DNA from: Pseudomonadota bacterium
GTDB lineage: Bacteria > Myxococcota_A > UBA796 > CAJQPC01
Direction: 5' to 3'
Length of the DNA stretch: 64,000 nucleotides
NCBI GenBank assembly: GCA_024228935.1
Contig: JAAESX010000033.1
Coordinates: 62,001-126,000 of the forward strand
The position numbers were made by a program, and so were the translations under genes. This document shows positions 42,976-51,566 of the stretch, in pieces (positions within the stretch are counted from its first letter, which is position 1; every line of letters starts with the position of its first letter). The notes under the pieces are model-generated. The model was not told the origin of the DNA. It worked only from the letters and a program-made list of their open reading frames with translations, and did not search any database.

Positions 42976-44679
42976 TCACGCGCGGCGCCTGAGCAGCACC
43001 AGCCCGAGCGGGATCAGGAACGCCCCCAACAGGCTCCCTCGACAGCCGCCCGTGACGTACCGGGTGAGCTCGGGCACGGCGCCCGTGTCGTCCTCGAGCT
43101 CGGTGTCCACCGGCGGCTCGGAGTCGGGCGGCTCGGAGTCCCAGGGCTCGGAGTCCACCGGGCTGTCGATCGGCGCCGAGTCGCTGTCCGGCGGCTCGAT
43201 GTCGCCCTCGTAGGCGAAGGCACCGATGTCGACGCGGGTCCCGTCGTCGTCCTCCATGTCCGGTCGACCGGCGTCGATCAGCACCGAGCCCTCGCCCAGG
43301 TACGGCAGCCAGCCGCATCCGCTCTGGGGCGTGGCGTAGCCGGGGTCGGTCCAGTCCATGTACTCGTTGCCGAGCTCCCACAGCGGCGCGAAGTCCCCGG
43401 TGTTGGTGACGCCGATCCAGGCGTTGTACCCGGACTCGCTGGCGATGACGTCGGGGTCGGCGTTGTTGTCGCCGAGCGCCTGGACGTGGCCGTGGAAGAG
43501 GTTGTTCGTCAGGGTCAGGTCGCTGGCGCCGAGCGTGGCGCCGACGCCCATGGCGCTGCTGTCGATGATCGAGTTGTTCTCGAGGGTCACGCGGTTGCCG
43601 CCGGACTTCACCCAGATCTGCGAGGCGCTCGACGTGCCCGAGCCACCCAGGAACGTGCTGTGGTGGATGTGGGCGTCGCTTCCCTCGATCGAGACGTGGG
43701 CCCCGCCGTTGTAGAGCTCGGTGGTGTTCTCGCAGAACGACGCCGCGGCGATCTCGATCTCGGTGGCGGCGAACACGTCGATGGCTCCGCCGCCGTTCGT
43801 GCCCAGGTTGCCGGAGAACGTCGAGTCCTTGACGGTGAGACCGGAGCCCTGGACGTGGATCGCTCCTCCGCGCAGCGCCGTGTTTCCGGAGAACGTGCTG
43901 CCCTTGACGACCAGGTCCGTCCCGTTGGTGACGTACAGCGCGCCGCCTTCGTCGTCGGTGACGAGGTTCGTGAACATCGAGTCCTCGATGGTGAGCAGGC
44001 CGCCTTCGCCGTACGCCGCGATGGCCGCGCCGCCGTAGCCCTCGATGTTGTCGAAGGTCGAGTTCCGAACGGTCAGGTCCGTGCCCGACGAGCTGATTCC
44101 GATGCCGAGCGCCGACTCGTCGAAGCCGTCGCGGAAGTCACAGTCGTCGATGACCGCGGTGACGGGTCCGGCGTAGTCGTTGAATTGGAAGACCTGGCCG
44201 TTGGCGACGACCTCGCAGGTCGTGAGCTCGAACGTCGCGTTGTTCCCGGCCACGTAGATGGGCGAGGCGTAGCCGTGGTCGTGGATGCTCCAGTTCGACG
44301 CGGTGACGTCCCCACCGAGCATGTAGAGGCCGTACGTGGCCGAGCTGCCGTTCTCGCCGTCGAACTCGATGTCGTCGAGCGTGACCTCGGCGTCGTAGAC
44401 CCCGATCATCGTCTCGCTCTTCGCGGACAGCAGGACGTTCTCGACCTTCACGCCGTCGGCGTAGATCAGGATCGAGGGGACCTCCCAGGGGCCGCCGCCG
44501 ACGCCGGCGATCGTCACGGCCTTCTCCAGGCCGCAGGTGTCGCTCGAGCTGACGTGCCCGGTGATCTCGATGCGATCGCCAGCATTCGCGATGTTGCACT
44601 TGGCCGCGAGCGAGTCGTCTGCACCCACGGTGTAGGTCGTCGCCCCCGCCAGCCCGATGAAGATCAGCACAGGTTGCAT
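42976..44679 (-). CDS. Beta-helix surface protein with MYXO-CTERM-like tail
   Basis: 567 residues. A signal peptide (MQPVLIFIGLAGATTYTV) leads into repeats of a right-handed parallel beta helix typical of polymorphic outer-membrane/pectate-lyase-like proteins (NSTFDNIEGYGGAAI, DSMFTNLVTDDEGGALYV, GSTFSGNTALRGGAIHV, DSTFSGNLGTNGGGAIDV). A Pro/Asp/Ser-rich spacer (SEPWDSEPPDSEPP) precedes a C-terminal sorting-like tail: YVTGGCRGSLLGAF, a hydrophobic stretch and RRRA. The GGC plus hydrophobic span plus Arg cluster is the MYXO-CTERM pattern, here with one Cys. The protein is probably exported, and cleaved and lipid- or surface-anchored. It lies 30 bases before the SEDS gene. Confidence 0.85.
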   Translation of the reverse strand: MQPVLIFIGLAGATTYTVGADDSLAAKCNIANAGDRIEITGHVSSSDTCGLEKAVTIAGVGGGPWEVPSILIYADGVKVENVLLSAKSETMIGVYDAEVTLDDIEFDGENGSSATYGLYMLGGDVTASNWSIHDHGYASPIYVAGNNATFELTTCEVVANGQVFQFNDYAGPVTAVIDDCDFRDGFDESALGIGISSSGTDLTVRNSTFDNIEGYGGAAIAAYGEGGLLTIEDSMFTNLVTDDEGGALYVTNGTDLVVKGSTFSGNTALRGGAIHVQGSGLTVKDSTFSGNLGTNGGGAIDVFAATEIEIAAASFCENTTELYNGGAHVSIEGSDAHIHHSTFLGGSGTSSASQIWVKSGGNRVTLENNSIIDSSAMGVGATLGASDLTLTNNLFHGHVQALGDNNADPDVIASESGYNAWIGVTNTGDFAPLWELGNEYMDWTDPGYATPQSGCGWLPYLGEGSVLIDAGRPDMEDDDGTRVDIGAFAYEGDIEPPDSDSAPIDSPVDSEPWDSEPPDSEPPVDTELEDDTGAVPELTRYVTGGCRGSLLGAFLIPLGLVLLRRRA

Positions 44680-44716
44680 TCTATCGAGAGATCAAGGGCG
44701 GCCGTCGTCGCGGGTT

Positions 44717-45601
44717 TCAGGACTGCTTCCAGAGCTCCGGGAGTTTCTCGATCACGGCCAGGATGCGCAGGGTCCGTCGGATGGGTCTCGCCGGGGCGCC
44801 GAGCATCGTCTCCCCGGCCGGGACGTCGCGGATGACCTTCGAGCCCGCGCCGAGCCGCGCGCCATCGCCGACGTGCACATGGTCGATGAGCCCGACCTGG
44901 CCCGCCACCTGGACCCCGTCGCCGATGGTGCTGCTGCCGCTGATGCCCGACTGTCCGGCGATGACGGTCCCGCGGCCGATGCGCGCGTTGTGCGCGACCA
45001 GGACCAGGTCGTCGATCTTGGTGCCAGCGCCGATGCGCGTCTCGCCCAGGAACCCTCGGTCGACCGTGCTGTTGGCGCCGATCTCGACGTCGTCCTCGAT
45101 CACCACGGTGCCGATGTGCGGGAGCTTCCGGGGTCCGGTGGGTCCCGGCCGGTAGCCGAAGCCGTCGGCGCCGATGACGGCCCCCGCGTGGATGCGACAG
45201 CGCGCTCCGATGGTGACCCCCGGGTAGATCGTGGCGTTGGGCCAGACCACGGTGTGGTGACCCACGCGAGCCCGCGCCATCACGACGGCGCCCTCGTAGA
45301 TCGTGGCGGTCGCGGCGACGTCGGCCGTCGGGTGGACCGTGCCGAAGACGCCGACCTCGTGGACCTCGGGGACGAGGGCCTCGATCGCGGCCGCCAGGGC
45401 CGCTCGGGCGTCGGACACCAGGATCCACGTGCCCTGGGACCGCGGCTGCTCGCACAGGACGATGCCGTCGCAGACCTCGTCCGCCAGCGCGAACGTCAGC
45501 ACACCCGGGCCCGCCTCGTCGAGCGCACCGATGTCCTCGAGCTCGCAGCTCTCGCCGTGGTGTTCGCCTCCGACCAGCTCGGCGAGCTCGACCGAGGTCA
45601 C
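44717..45601 (-). CDS. lpxD: UDP-3-O-acylglucosamine N-acyltransferase
   Basis: 294 residues. An N-terminal uridine-binding domain ([37 protein letters not shown]) is followed by LbH hexapeptide repeats ([40 protein letters not shown]). The signature [18 protein letters not shown], then the catalytic His in [20 protein letters not shown], identifies LpxD. The enzyme adds the N-linked hydroxyacyl chain in lipid A synthesis, so the organism should have lipopolysaccharide. It is about 45 residues shorter than E. coli LpxD, losing part of the C-terminal helices. It overlaps the asnS stop by ATGA. Confidence 0.93.
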   Translation of the reverse strand: MTSVELAELVGGEHHGESCELEDIGALDEAGPGVLTFALADEVCDGIVLCEQPRSQGTWILVSDARAALAAAIEALVPEVHEVGVFGTVHPTADVAATATIYEGAVVMARARVGHHTVVWPNATIYPGVTIGARCRIHAGAVIGADGFGYRPGPTGPRKLPHIGTVVIEDDVEIGANSTVDRGFLGETRIGAGTKIDDLVLVAHNARIGRGTVIAGQSGISGSSTIGDGVQVAGQVGLIDHVHVGDGARLGAGSKVIRDVPAGETMLGAPARPIRRTLRILAVIEKLPELWKQS

Positions 45602-46884
45602 GGCGTCAGCCGGTCGATCATCCGCGGGAAGGGAATCGTCTCGCGGATGTGCTTGATGCCGCAGACCCAGCAGACCAGGCGCTCCAGGCCAAGACCGAAG
45701 CCACCGTGCGGCACCGAGCCGTAGTTGCGCAGGTCCTTGAACCAGTCGAAGGCCTCCTGGGGAAGCTGGTGCTCGTCGATCTTGCGCTCGAGCACGTCGA
45801 TGCGGTCCTCGCGGGCGCCGCCGCCGATGATCTCGCCGTAGCCTTCCGGCGCCAGCACATCGACGCCCAGCGCGCGCAGCGGGTTCGTCGGGTCCTCCTT
45901 CATGTAGAAGGCCTTGATGGCCGTCGGGAAGCGGTGGACCATGATCGGCCGGTCGAACTCCTTCGTGAGCACGGTCTCGTGCGGCGAGCCGAAGTCGTCC
46001 TCGGGGTCGACGGGGGTGCCCAGCTCGGCCAGCTTGGCGCAGGCCTCGTCGTAGGACATCCGGGGGAAGGGCTTCTGCACGTTCTCGAGCGGACCGAGGT
46101 CGCGCTCCAGGATCTCCAGGTACTCGCGACCGTGCTCGAGCACGTATGCGACCACCTCGACGAGGAAGTCCTCGGACAGCTCCATGATGTCGTCGAGATC
46201 GGCGAACGCGACCTCGGGCTCGACCATCCAGAACTCGGTCAGGTGGCGACGCGTGCTGCTCTTCTCGGCCCGGAAGGTGGGGCCGAAGCAGTAGGTCTTA
46301 CCGAACGCCATGGCGCCCGCTTCCTGGTAGAGCTGGCCCGACTGGGTCAGGTAGGCCGGCCGGCCGAAGTACTCGGTCTCGAACAGCGTCGTGGTGCCCT
46401 CACACGCGTTTGGCGTGAACACCGGGCTGTCGATGAGCGTGAAGTCGCGGTCGTCGAAGAAGTTCCGGATGGCGCGGACGCACAGGTGCCGGATCTTCAT
46501 GATGGCGAACTGCCGGCGGCTGCGAAGCCACAGGTGCCGCTTGTCGTGCAGGAAGTTGGGGCCGTGCTCCTTCGGGGTGATCGGGTAGCCCTCGGCGGAC
46601 TGCAGGACCTCGCCCTCGCTCACCTGCATCTCGAAGCCGAGCTTGCTGCGGGTGTCGGCCTTGATCTCGCCCGTGATGCGGACGCTGGACTCCTGACCGG
46701 CTCGCTTGAACGCCTCGAAGGTCTCCTCGTCGACGTTCTGCTTACGCATCACACACTGCATCCGGCCGCTGCCGTCGCGGAGCTGGATGAACAGGAGCTT
46801 GCCCCTGCGGGTGCTGTTGTCGATCCAGCCCGAGATGGTGACGGTCTGTCCCTCGTGCTGCCCGATGTCGGCGATGCGCGCCAT
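45598..46884 (-). CDS. asnS: Asparaginyl-tRNA synthetase
   Basis: 428 residues from ATG 46884, set by a strong AGGAGG 5 bases upstream. An N-terminal OB-fold anticodon domain ([34 protein letters not shown]) is followed by a class II catalytic core: motif 2 [20 protein letters not shown] and MVEPEVAF, and motif 3 [17 protein letters not shown]. The TEFWMVEPE form fits AsnRS rather than AspRS. The enzyme charges tRNA-Asn. It is the first gene of a 23-kb minus-strand series (asnS, lpxD, beta helix, SEDS operon) without a gap over 37 bases. A hairpin lies immediately before its ribosome-binding site. Confidence 0.95.
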   Translation of the reverse strand: MARIADIGQHEGQTVTISGWIDNSTRRGKLLFIQLRDGSGRMQCVMRKQNVDEETFEAFKRAGQESSVRITGEIKADTRSKLGFEMQVSEGEVLQSAEGYPITPKEHGPNFLHDKRHLWLRSRRQFAIMKIRHLCVRAIRNFFDDRDFTLIDSPVFTPNACEGTTTLFETEYFGRPAYLTQSGQLYQEAGAMAFGKTYCFGPTFRAEKSSTRRHLTEFWMVEPEVAFADLDDIMELSEDFLVEVVAYVLEHGREYLEILERDLGPLENVQKPFPRMSYDEACAKLAELGTPVDPEDDFGSPHETVLTKEFDRPIMVHRFPTAIKAFYMKEDPTNPLRALGVDVLAPEGYGEIIGGGAREDRIDVLERKIDEHQLPQEAFDWFKDLRNYGSVPHGGFGLGLERLVCWVCGIKHIRETIPFPRMIDRLTP

Positions 46885-46894
46885 GGTGTCCTCC

Positions 46895-46911
46895 TGCCCG
46901 CGATGCGGGCA
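46895..46911 (-). promoter_or_regulatory. Hairpin directly upstream of the asnS ribosome-binding site
   Basis: On the minus strand the leader reads TGCCCGC-ATC-GCGGGCA followed at once by GGAGG and, 5 bases on, the asnS ATG. The perfect 7-bp stem with a 3-base loop abuts the Shine-Dalgarno sequence and could modulate ribosome access. It may also be a remnant of a leader structure. There is no visible T-box or leader peptide. Confidence 0.4.
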
Positions 46912-46983
46912 TCCGTCTCTAACCACCGGGGAGCGGGGGGGGCGAACGTCCGAGTGGTAGATTCCCCGCCTCCTGAGGTACGG

Positions 46984-48192
46984 ATGTCTGAACTTGAGAA
47001 CAAGCTCACCGAACTCAAGCGGCTCCTGGACATGGGGCTCATCGACCAGTCCGACTTCGACGGTCAGAAGAAGGCCCTGTTAGCGGCTGCGGTAGGCGGC
47101 GCGCCGCTGGGCGGGGAGACGCGGGTCGAGTCGTCGGTGGACCTGCCGGATCGACTGGGCTCGTACCGGGTGCTCGGTACCCTGGGCGAGGGAGGCATGG
47201 GGACGGTGCTGCGCGCCCGCCACGCCGAGGAGGGCTGGGCCCGACGCCAGGGCGGCGACGTGGCGATCAAGCTCATCCAACCGCACATCGCCCGCGACCC
47301 GGGATTCCGGGAGCGCTTCTTCGCCGAGGCCGAGCTCGGCCGGAAGGTGAGCCACGACTCGGTCGCGACGGTCTTCGACGTCCTGGCCGATGGCGACCAC
47401 CTGGGCACGGTGATGTCGCTGGTCGAGGGGCGTGAGCTGACCACCTTCGTTCGCCCCGGCGGCTTGCCCCTCTCCGAGGTCGTGGCGCTGCTGCGGCCCC
47501 TGGCACAGGCGCTGGACCACCTGCACGGGCTGGGCATCATCCACCGGGACCTGAAGCCCGCGAACGTGAAGGTGCGCGCCGACGGCACGCCGGTCCTGCT
47601 CGATCTCGGCATCGCCAAGGACATGACCTCGGACGCAAACCACACGGCGACCGCCACCGCGATGGGCACGGCGGGCTGGATGGCCCCCGAACAGGCGGAC
47701 GCGAAGAACGTCGGGCCCGCCGCGGACCGCTATGCGCTCGGGGGCATCGCGTACGCGCTCCTGTCGGGTCGCATGCCCTGGGCGGACGGGGCCAGCGCCG
47801 CACGAATCCTGACGCACAAGCTGGGCGGCAACCTCGTCCCGCTCAGCCAGGTCTCCGCGGTCAGCGCGCACACCTCGCAGGCCGTGATGAAGATGCTGTC
47901 GCTCGATCCGAGCGCCCGTCCTTCCCGTTGTGTCGCGTTCGTGAACGGGCTGCAGCCGACCCAGGCCCTGAAGCCGAAGCCGAAGCCGCCCGAGAAGGCG
48001 GTGTACGAGCCCAAGGTCGAGGCGCCGGCCCCGATCTCGAAGCCCGACGTCGAGCCCACCGAGCCCGAGACGTTCGACGAGAACGAGTTCAACAAGGAGA
48101 TGAAGACCGCTGTCGGTGTCGCTCTGGGCTACGTCGCGGTGTTGATCGTCATCGGAGTCGTCATCGGCATCATCCTGATCGCCGCGAGCTGA
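46984..48192 (+). CDS. Ser/Thr protein kinase with N-terminal SHOCT-like motif and C-terminal anchor
   Basis: 402 residues. The first 35 residues (LTELKRLLDMGLIDQSDFDG, QKKALL) match the SHOCT short-domain pattern, normally found at C-termini. The kinase domain (about 58-320) has LGEGGMGTVL, DVAIKLIQ (Lys96), GIIHRDLKPANVK, DLGIAKDM (DLG in place of DFG) and GWMAPEQAD. A linker rich in Pro/Lys precedes one C-terminal span (VALGYVAVLIVIGVVIGIILI) with almost nothing beyond, so the kinase is tail-anchored in the cytoplasmic membrane. It is the first of three tandem paralogues (next at 48214 and 50062). GAGG lies 5 bases before ATG. Divergent from asnS. Confidence 0.93.
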   Translation: MSELENKLTELKRLLDMGLIDQSDFDGQKKALLAAAVGGAPLGGETRVESSVDLPDRLGSYRVLGTLGEGGMGTVLRARHAEEGWARRQGGDVAIKLIQPHIARDPGFRERFFAEAELGRKVSHDSVATVFDVLADGDHLGTVMSLVEGRELTTFVRPGGLPLSEVVALLRPLAQALDHLHGLGIIHRDLKPANVKVRADGTPVLLDLGIAKDMTSDANHTATATAMGTAGWMAPEQADAKNVGPAADRYALGGIAYALLSGRMPWADGASAARILTHKLGGNLVPLSQVSAVSAHTSQAVMKMLSLDPSARPSRCVAFVNGLQPTQALKPKPKPPEKAVYEPKVEAPAPISKPDVEPTEPETFDENEFNKEMKTAVGVALGYVAVLIVIGVVIGIILIAAS

Positions 48193-48213
48193 CGAACCTC
48201 TCTGGGAGTCGAT

Positions 48214-50049
48214 GTGAGTGAGCTCGAAGGCAAGCTGACCCAGCTCAAGCGCCTGCTCGAGCTCGGCTTGATCGACGAGGCCGACTTCGCCGTGCAGAAG
48301 CGCGCGTTGCTGACGGCCGGGTTGGCGGTCGCGCCGCCGCTGGCCGGCGCCACGTCGGTGGCCTCGCCGCTGTCCGGCTCCACGCAGATCGCGGACGGGG
48401 CCCTGCCGGAACGCCTGGGCTCGTACGTGGTGCTCGGCGAGCTGGGGGCGGGCGGTATGGGTCGCGTGGTGCGGGCCCGTCACGTCGAGGAGGGCTGGGC
48501 GCGTCGGCAGGGGGGCGATGTCGCCATCAAGCTCATCCAGCCGCAGATCGCGAGCGAGCCGGGGTTCCGCGAGCGGTTCTTCGCCGAGGCGGAGCTCGGC
48601 CGAAAGGTGAGCCACGCGTCCGTCGCCAGCGTGTTCGACGTCGTGGCGGATGGGGACCACCTGGCGTGCGTCATGTCGCTGGTCGAGGGGCGCGACCTGA
48701 CGGAGTTCGTGCGGCCTGGGGGCATGCCCCTGGACGAGGTGTTGGCGCTGCTGCGACCCCTCGCGCAGGCGCTCGATCACCTTCACGGCCTGGGCATCAT
48801 CCACCGCGATCTGAAGCCGGCGAACGTCAAGGTGCGAGCGGATGGGACGCCGGTCCTGCTCGATCTCGGCATCGCCAAGGACATGGGCCAGGACGACGGC
48901 TTGACCCACACGTCGACGGCGATGGGCACGCTGGAGTGGATGGCCCCGGAGCAGATGGATGCCAAGCACGCAGGGCCAGCGGCGGACCGCTACGCGCTGG
49001 GACTCATCGCGTATGCGCTCCTGTCCGGACGCATGCCTTGGGGCGACGAGAGCAGTCCAGCGCGGGTCCACGTGCGGAAGCTGACCGGCGACCTGACGCC
49101 TCTCGGCAAGATCCGGCCAGACCTGGCGGGCGCGCTGAGTGAAGCGGTCGGCCGGATGACGGCGCTGGAGCCCAGCCGACGTCCATCCTCGTCGGCGAGG
49201 TTCGTCCAGGATCTGGCTTCCGCGCGGGCGGCCCCGAAGTCGAAGCGCGCGGAGCCGAAGCGGACGACCCCCGAGCCGAAGCAGCCGGCGCCGAAGGTCC
49301 CGGACACGACTCCCCCGCTCCCGCCGCCCTTGCCTCCCAAGCGGGTGCTCGTCGACGACGGCTTCGACGAGCCGCCCTCGGAAGGGATCTCCCCGATGTG
49401 GTTCGTGGGCGGCGCGGTGCTGCTGGTCGGTGGTATCGGCGCGTACCTGATGGCCCAGGCTCCTCGCGAGGCGCCGTCCGCGATAGACCTGGCTGCCCAC
49501 GAGGCCCGGGAGAAGGCGGCCGAGAAGCCTGACAAGACCAGCAAGCTGGCCGAGCCTGTGGACGTGGCGGCAAAGCTCGAGCGGCTGCGGCGCCAGGACG
49601 AGGAACACGACGCCGAAGCCGAGTTCGAGCGCTCGATGGGCGCCCAGAACGCGGGCCCGGCGACCACGCTCGGGGACGCCCTGCCCGACAAGCCGCTCGG
49701 CCTGACCTCCGGCCACGACCTGGAGCCGGGAGATCGTGTGTATGGCTGGTACCCGGATGAGGCCGCCGGCCAGATCGTGGCGGTGATCCTGCATGCGGAC
49801 GGGACGCTCGAAGCGGCGTTCCACAACTGCGAGGTGACCGGGTGGTCCGGGGGAGCCTGGAGCGTCCAGGACGGTCGCATCGAAGGCCACGTGTATAACT
49901 CCTACTACGAAGGCCGTGAGGGGTTCAATGCCCCGTTCTCGGCCGCGATCGTGGGCAACCAGCTCGCGGTCTGGGATCTGACGCTCGGGAAGTGTCTCGA
50001 GGACCTGCGTGGCGTCACGCTCTACCGGTACTACGGCTCCAGCCTCTGA
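48214..50049 (+). CDS. Ser/Thr protein kinase, second tandem paralogue, with exported domain
   Basis: 611 residues from GTG 48214 (GGGAG 6 bases before). It has the same N-terminal SHOCT-like motif (MSELEGKLTQLKRLLELG) and a kinase domain close to its neighbours (LGAGGMGRVV, DVAIKLIQP, IIHRDLKPANVK, DLGIAKDMG, WMAPEQMDA). The difference is behind the Pro/Lys linker: a membrane span (about 397-412, MWFVGGAVLLVGGIGAYL) and about 195 exported residues, with LEPGDRVYGWYPDEAAGQIV, AFHNCEVTGWSGGAW and GHVYNSYYEG, a strand-rich module of unknown type. It is probably a sensor kinase. The gap to the next paralogue is 12 bases. Confidence 0.92.
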   Translation: MSELEGKLTQLKRLLELGLIDEADFAVQKRALLTAGLAVAPPLAGATSVASPLSGSTQIADGALPERLGSYVVLGELGAGGMGRVVRARHVEEGWARRQGGDVAIKLIQPQIASEPGFRERFFAEAELGRKVSHASVASVFDVVADGDHLACVMSLVEGRDLTEFVRPGGMPLDEVLALLRPLAQALDHLHGLGIIHRDLKPANVKVRADGTPVLLDLGIAKDMGQDDGLTHTSTAMGTLEWMAPEQMDAKHAGPAADRYALGLIAYALLSGRMPWGDESSPARVHVRKLTGDLTPLGKIRPDLAGALSEAVGRMTALEPSRRPSSSARFVQDLASARAAPKSKRAEPKRTTPEPKQPAPKVPDTTPPLPPPLPPKRVLVDDGFDEPPSEGISPMWFVGGAVLLVGGIGAYLMAQAPREAPSAIDLAAHEAREKAAEKPDKTSKLAEPVDVAAKLERLRRQDEEHDAEAEFERSMGAQNAGPATTLGDALPDKPLGLTSGHDLEPGDRVYGWYPDEAAGQIVAVILHADGTLEAAFHNCEVTGWSGGAWSVQDGRIEGHVYNSYYEGREGFNAPFSAAIVGNQLAVWDLTLGKCLEDLRGVTLYRYYGSSL

Positions 50050-50061
50050 GGAGGAATGCAC

Positions 50062-51309
50062 ATGAGCGAACTCGAAGGGAAACTGACCCAGCTCAAGCGG
50101 TTGCTCGATCTTGGACTGATCGACGAGGCCGACTTCGCGAAACAGAAGGACGCGCTGTTGGCCGTAGAGCTCGGCAGCGGGCCGTCCCTGGGCGGCGTCA
50201 CCAGGGTGGCGGACGCCACGCTGCCGGAGCGGCTGGGCTCCTACCAGGTCCTCGGCGAGCTGGGTGCTGGAGGCATGGGTCGCGTCGTGCGCGCGCGCCA
50301 CGTCGAGGAGGGGTGGGCGCGCCGTCAGGGCGGCGACGTCGCGATCAAGCTCATCCATCCGCACATCGCGAGCGAGCCGGGGTTCCGCGAGCGGTTCTTC
50401 GCCGAGGCCGAGCTGGGGCGCAAGGTGACCCACGACTCGGTCGCCACCGTCTTCGACGTGCTCGCCGATGGCGATCACCTGGCGACCGTCATGTCGCTGG
50501 TCGAGGGCCGGGAGCTGTCGGCGTTCGTGCGCCCTGGCGGCATGCCACTGGCCGAGGCGGTCGCGCTGCTGTGGCCGCTGGCCGAAGCGCTGGACCACCT
50601 GCACGGCCTGGGGATCATCCACCGGGATCTCAAGCCGGCGAACGTGAAGGTCCGTTCGGATGGCAAGCCGGTGCTGCTCGACCTGGGCATCGCGAAGGAC
50701 ACCACGCTCGCCCACGGTCAGACGATGACCTCGACGGCGATGGGGACCGCCGGCTGGATGGCGCCCGAGCAGGCGGACGCCAAGCGGGTGGGGCCCGCGG
50801 CGGACCGGTATGCGCTGGGCGCGATCGCGTATGCGCTGCTGTCGGGCCGCATGCCGTGGGCGGACACGGCCAGCGAGGCGCGCATCCTCAGCAACAAGCT
50901 CGCCGGGAACCTCCTCCCGCTGGGCGACGTCTCCGGGTGTTCAGCGGAGACCTCGGACCGCGTGATGGGGATGCTGTCGCTCGAACCCGCGGCTCGGCCT
51001 GCCTCGTGCGCGGCGTTCGTCGCCGGGCTCGTGAGCCCGCCGAGTGCCGCGCCAGCGTCGCCCCAGCCGAAGCCTGCGCCCGAGCCTGTCTCGGCGCCTG
51101 TCCCGGAGCCCGTCCGAGCGGCGGCGCCGGTCCCCTCGACTCCCGTCTCGGCTCCCGGCAACGCCTCGGGCAGCCAGGCCAACAAGCTCCTGGTGATCGC
51201 TGCAGTCGGAGTCGTCGGCCTGGTCCTGTGCTGTGGTGGGCTGGCCGTGGTCGGCGCGATCAGCGAGTCGTCGTATGACTCGGGCTACTACATCGACACG
51301 GGTTGGTGA
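50062..51309 (+). CDS. Ser/Thr protein kinase, third tandem paralogue
   Basis: 415 residues from ATG 50062, chosen over ATG 50056 because GAGGAGG (50048-50054) then has normal spacing and because the paralogues also begin MSELE. SHOCT-like motif MSELEGKLTQLKRLLDLG; kinase motifs LGAGGMGRVV, DVAIKLIHP, GIIHRDLKPANVK, DLGIAKDT, GWMAPEQAD. A Pro/Ala-rich linker precedes a span (about 373-398, LLVIAAVGVVGLVLCCGG) and a short Tyr/Ser-rich outer tail ending YYIDTGW. The kinase domains of the three genes are near-identical over long stretches, indicating recent tandem duplication. Targets are unknown. Confidence 0.93.
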   Translation: MSELEGKLTQLKRLLDLGLIDEADFAKQKDALLAVELGSGPSLGGVTRVADATLPERLGSYQVLGELGAGGMGRVVRARHVEEGWARRQGGDVAIKLIHPHIASEPGFRERFFAEAELGRKVTHDSVATVFDVLADGDHLATVMSLVEGRELSAFVRPGGMPLAEAVALLWPLAEALDHLHGLGIIHRDLKPANVKVRSDGKPVLLDLGIAKDTTLAHGQTMTSTAMGTAGWMAPEQADAKRVGPAADRYALGAIAYALLSGRMPWADTASEARILSNKLAGNLLPLGDVSGCSAETSDRVMGMLSLEPAARPASCAAFVAGLVSPPSAAPASPQPKPAPEPVSAPVPEPVRAAAPVPSTPVSAPGNASGSQANKLLVIAAVGVVGLVLCCGGLAVVGAISESSYDSGYYIDTGW

Positions 51310-51353
51310 GCTCGAGGTGTCGAGGTAGGGTTCGGGGGCACCGTCGAGTTCCC

Positions 51354-51533
51354 ATGCGCCGCGGACAGTCCACCGTCGAGACGATGCTCCTCGTGAGCGT
51401 CATCAGCATCGCCATCGGTGCCGTGCTCATCGTCTGGAGCGACACGGTTCAGGTGAACGCCCGATCCCTCTCGCAGTTCCTGGCGCTGGAGCTCACAGGG
51501 AACGGGACCGAGAACACGCCCGAGGTCCACTGA
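51354..51533 (+). CDS. Small Flp/class III-type pilin-like protein
   Basis: 59 residues from ATG 51354. It starts MRRGQSTVETMLLVSVISIA: a short basic leader ending in Gly, then Gln-Ser-Thr-Val-Glu with Glu at mature position +5, and a hydrophobic helix (about 11-27). This is the prepilin-peptidase pattern of Flp/Tad or archaeal-like class III prepilins. The C-terminus is short and polar. No pilus assembly genes are in the window, so it would depend on distant machinery. It sits between the kinase cluster and a membrane protein; a start further upstream is possible but lacks the leader pattern. Confidence 0.65.
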   Translation: MRRGQSTVETMLLVSVISIAIGAVLIVWSDTVQVNARSLSQFLALELTGNGTENTPEVH

Positions 51534-51566
51534 CTCGGCCTCGTGGTCATCCGTTAAGCCGGAACC

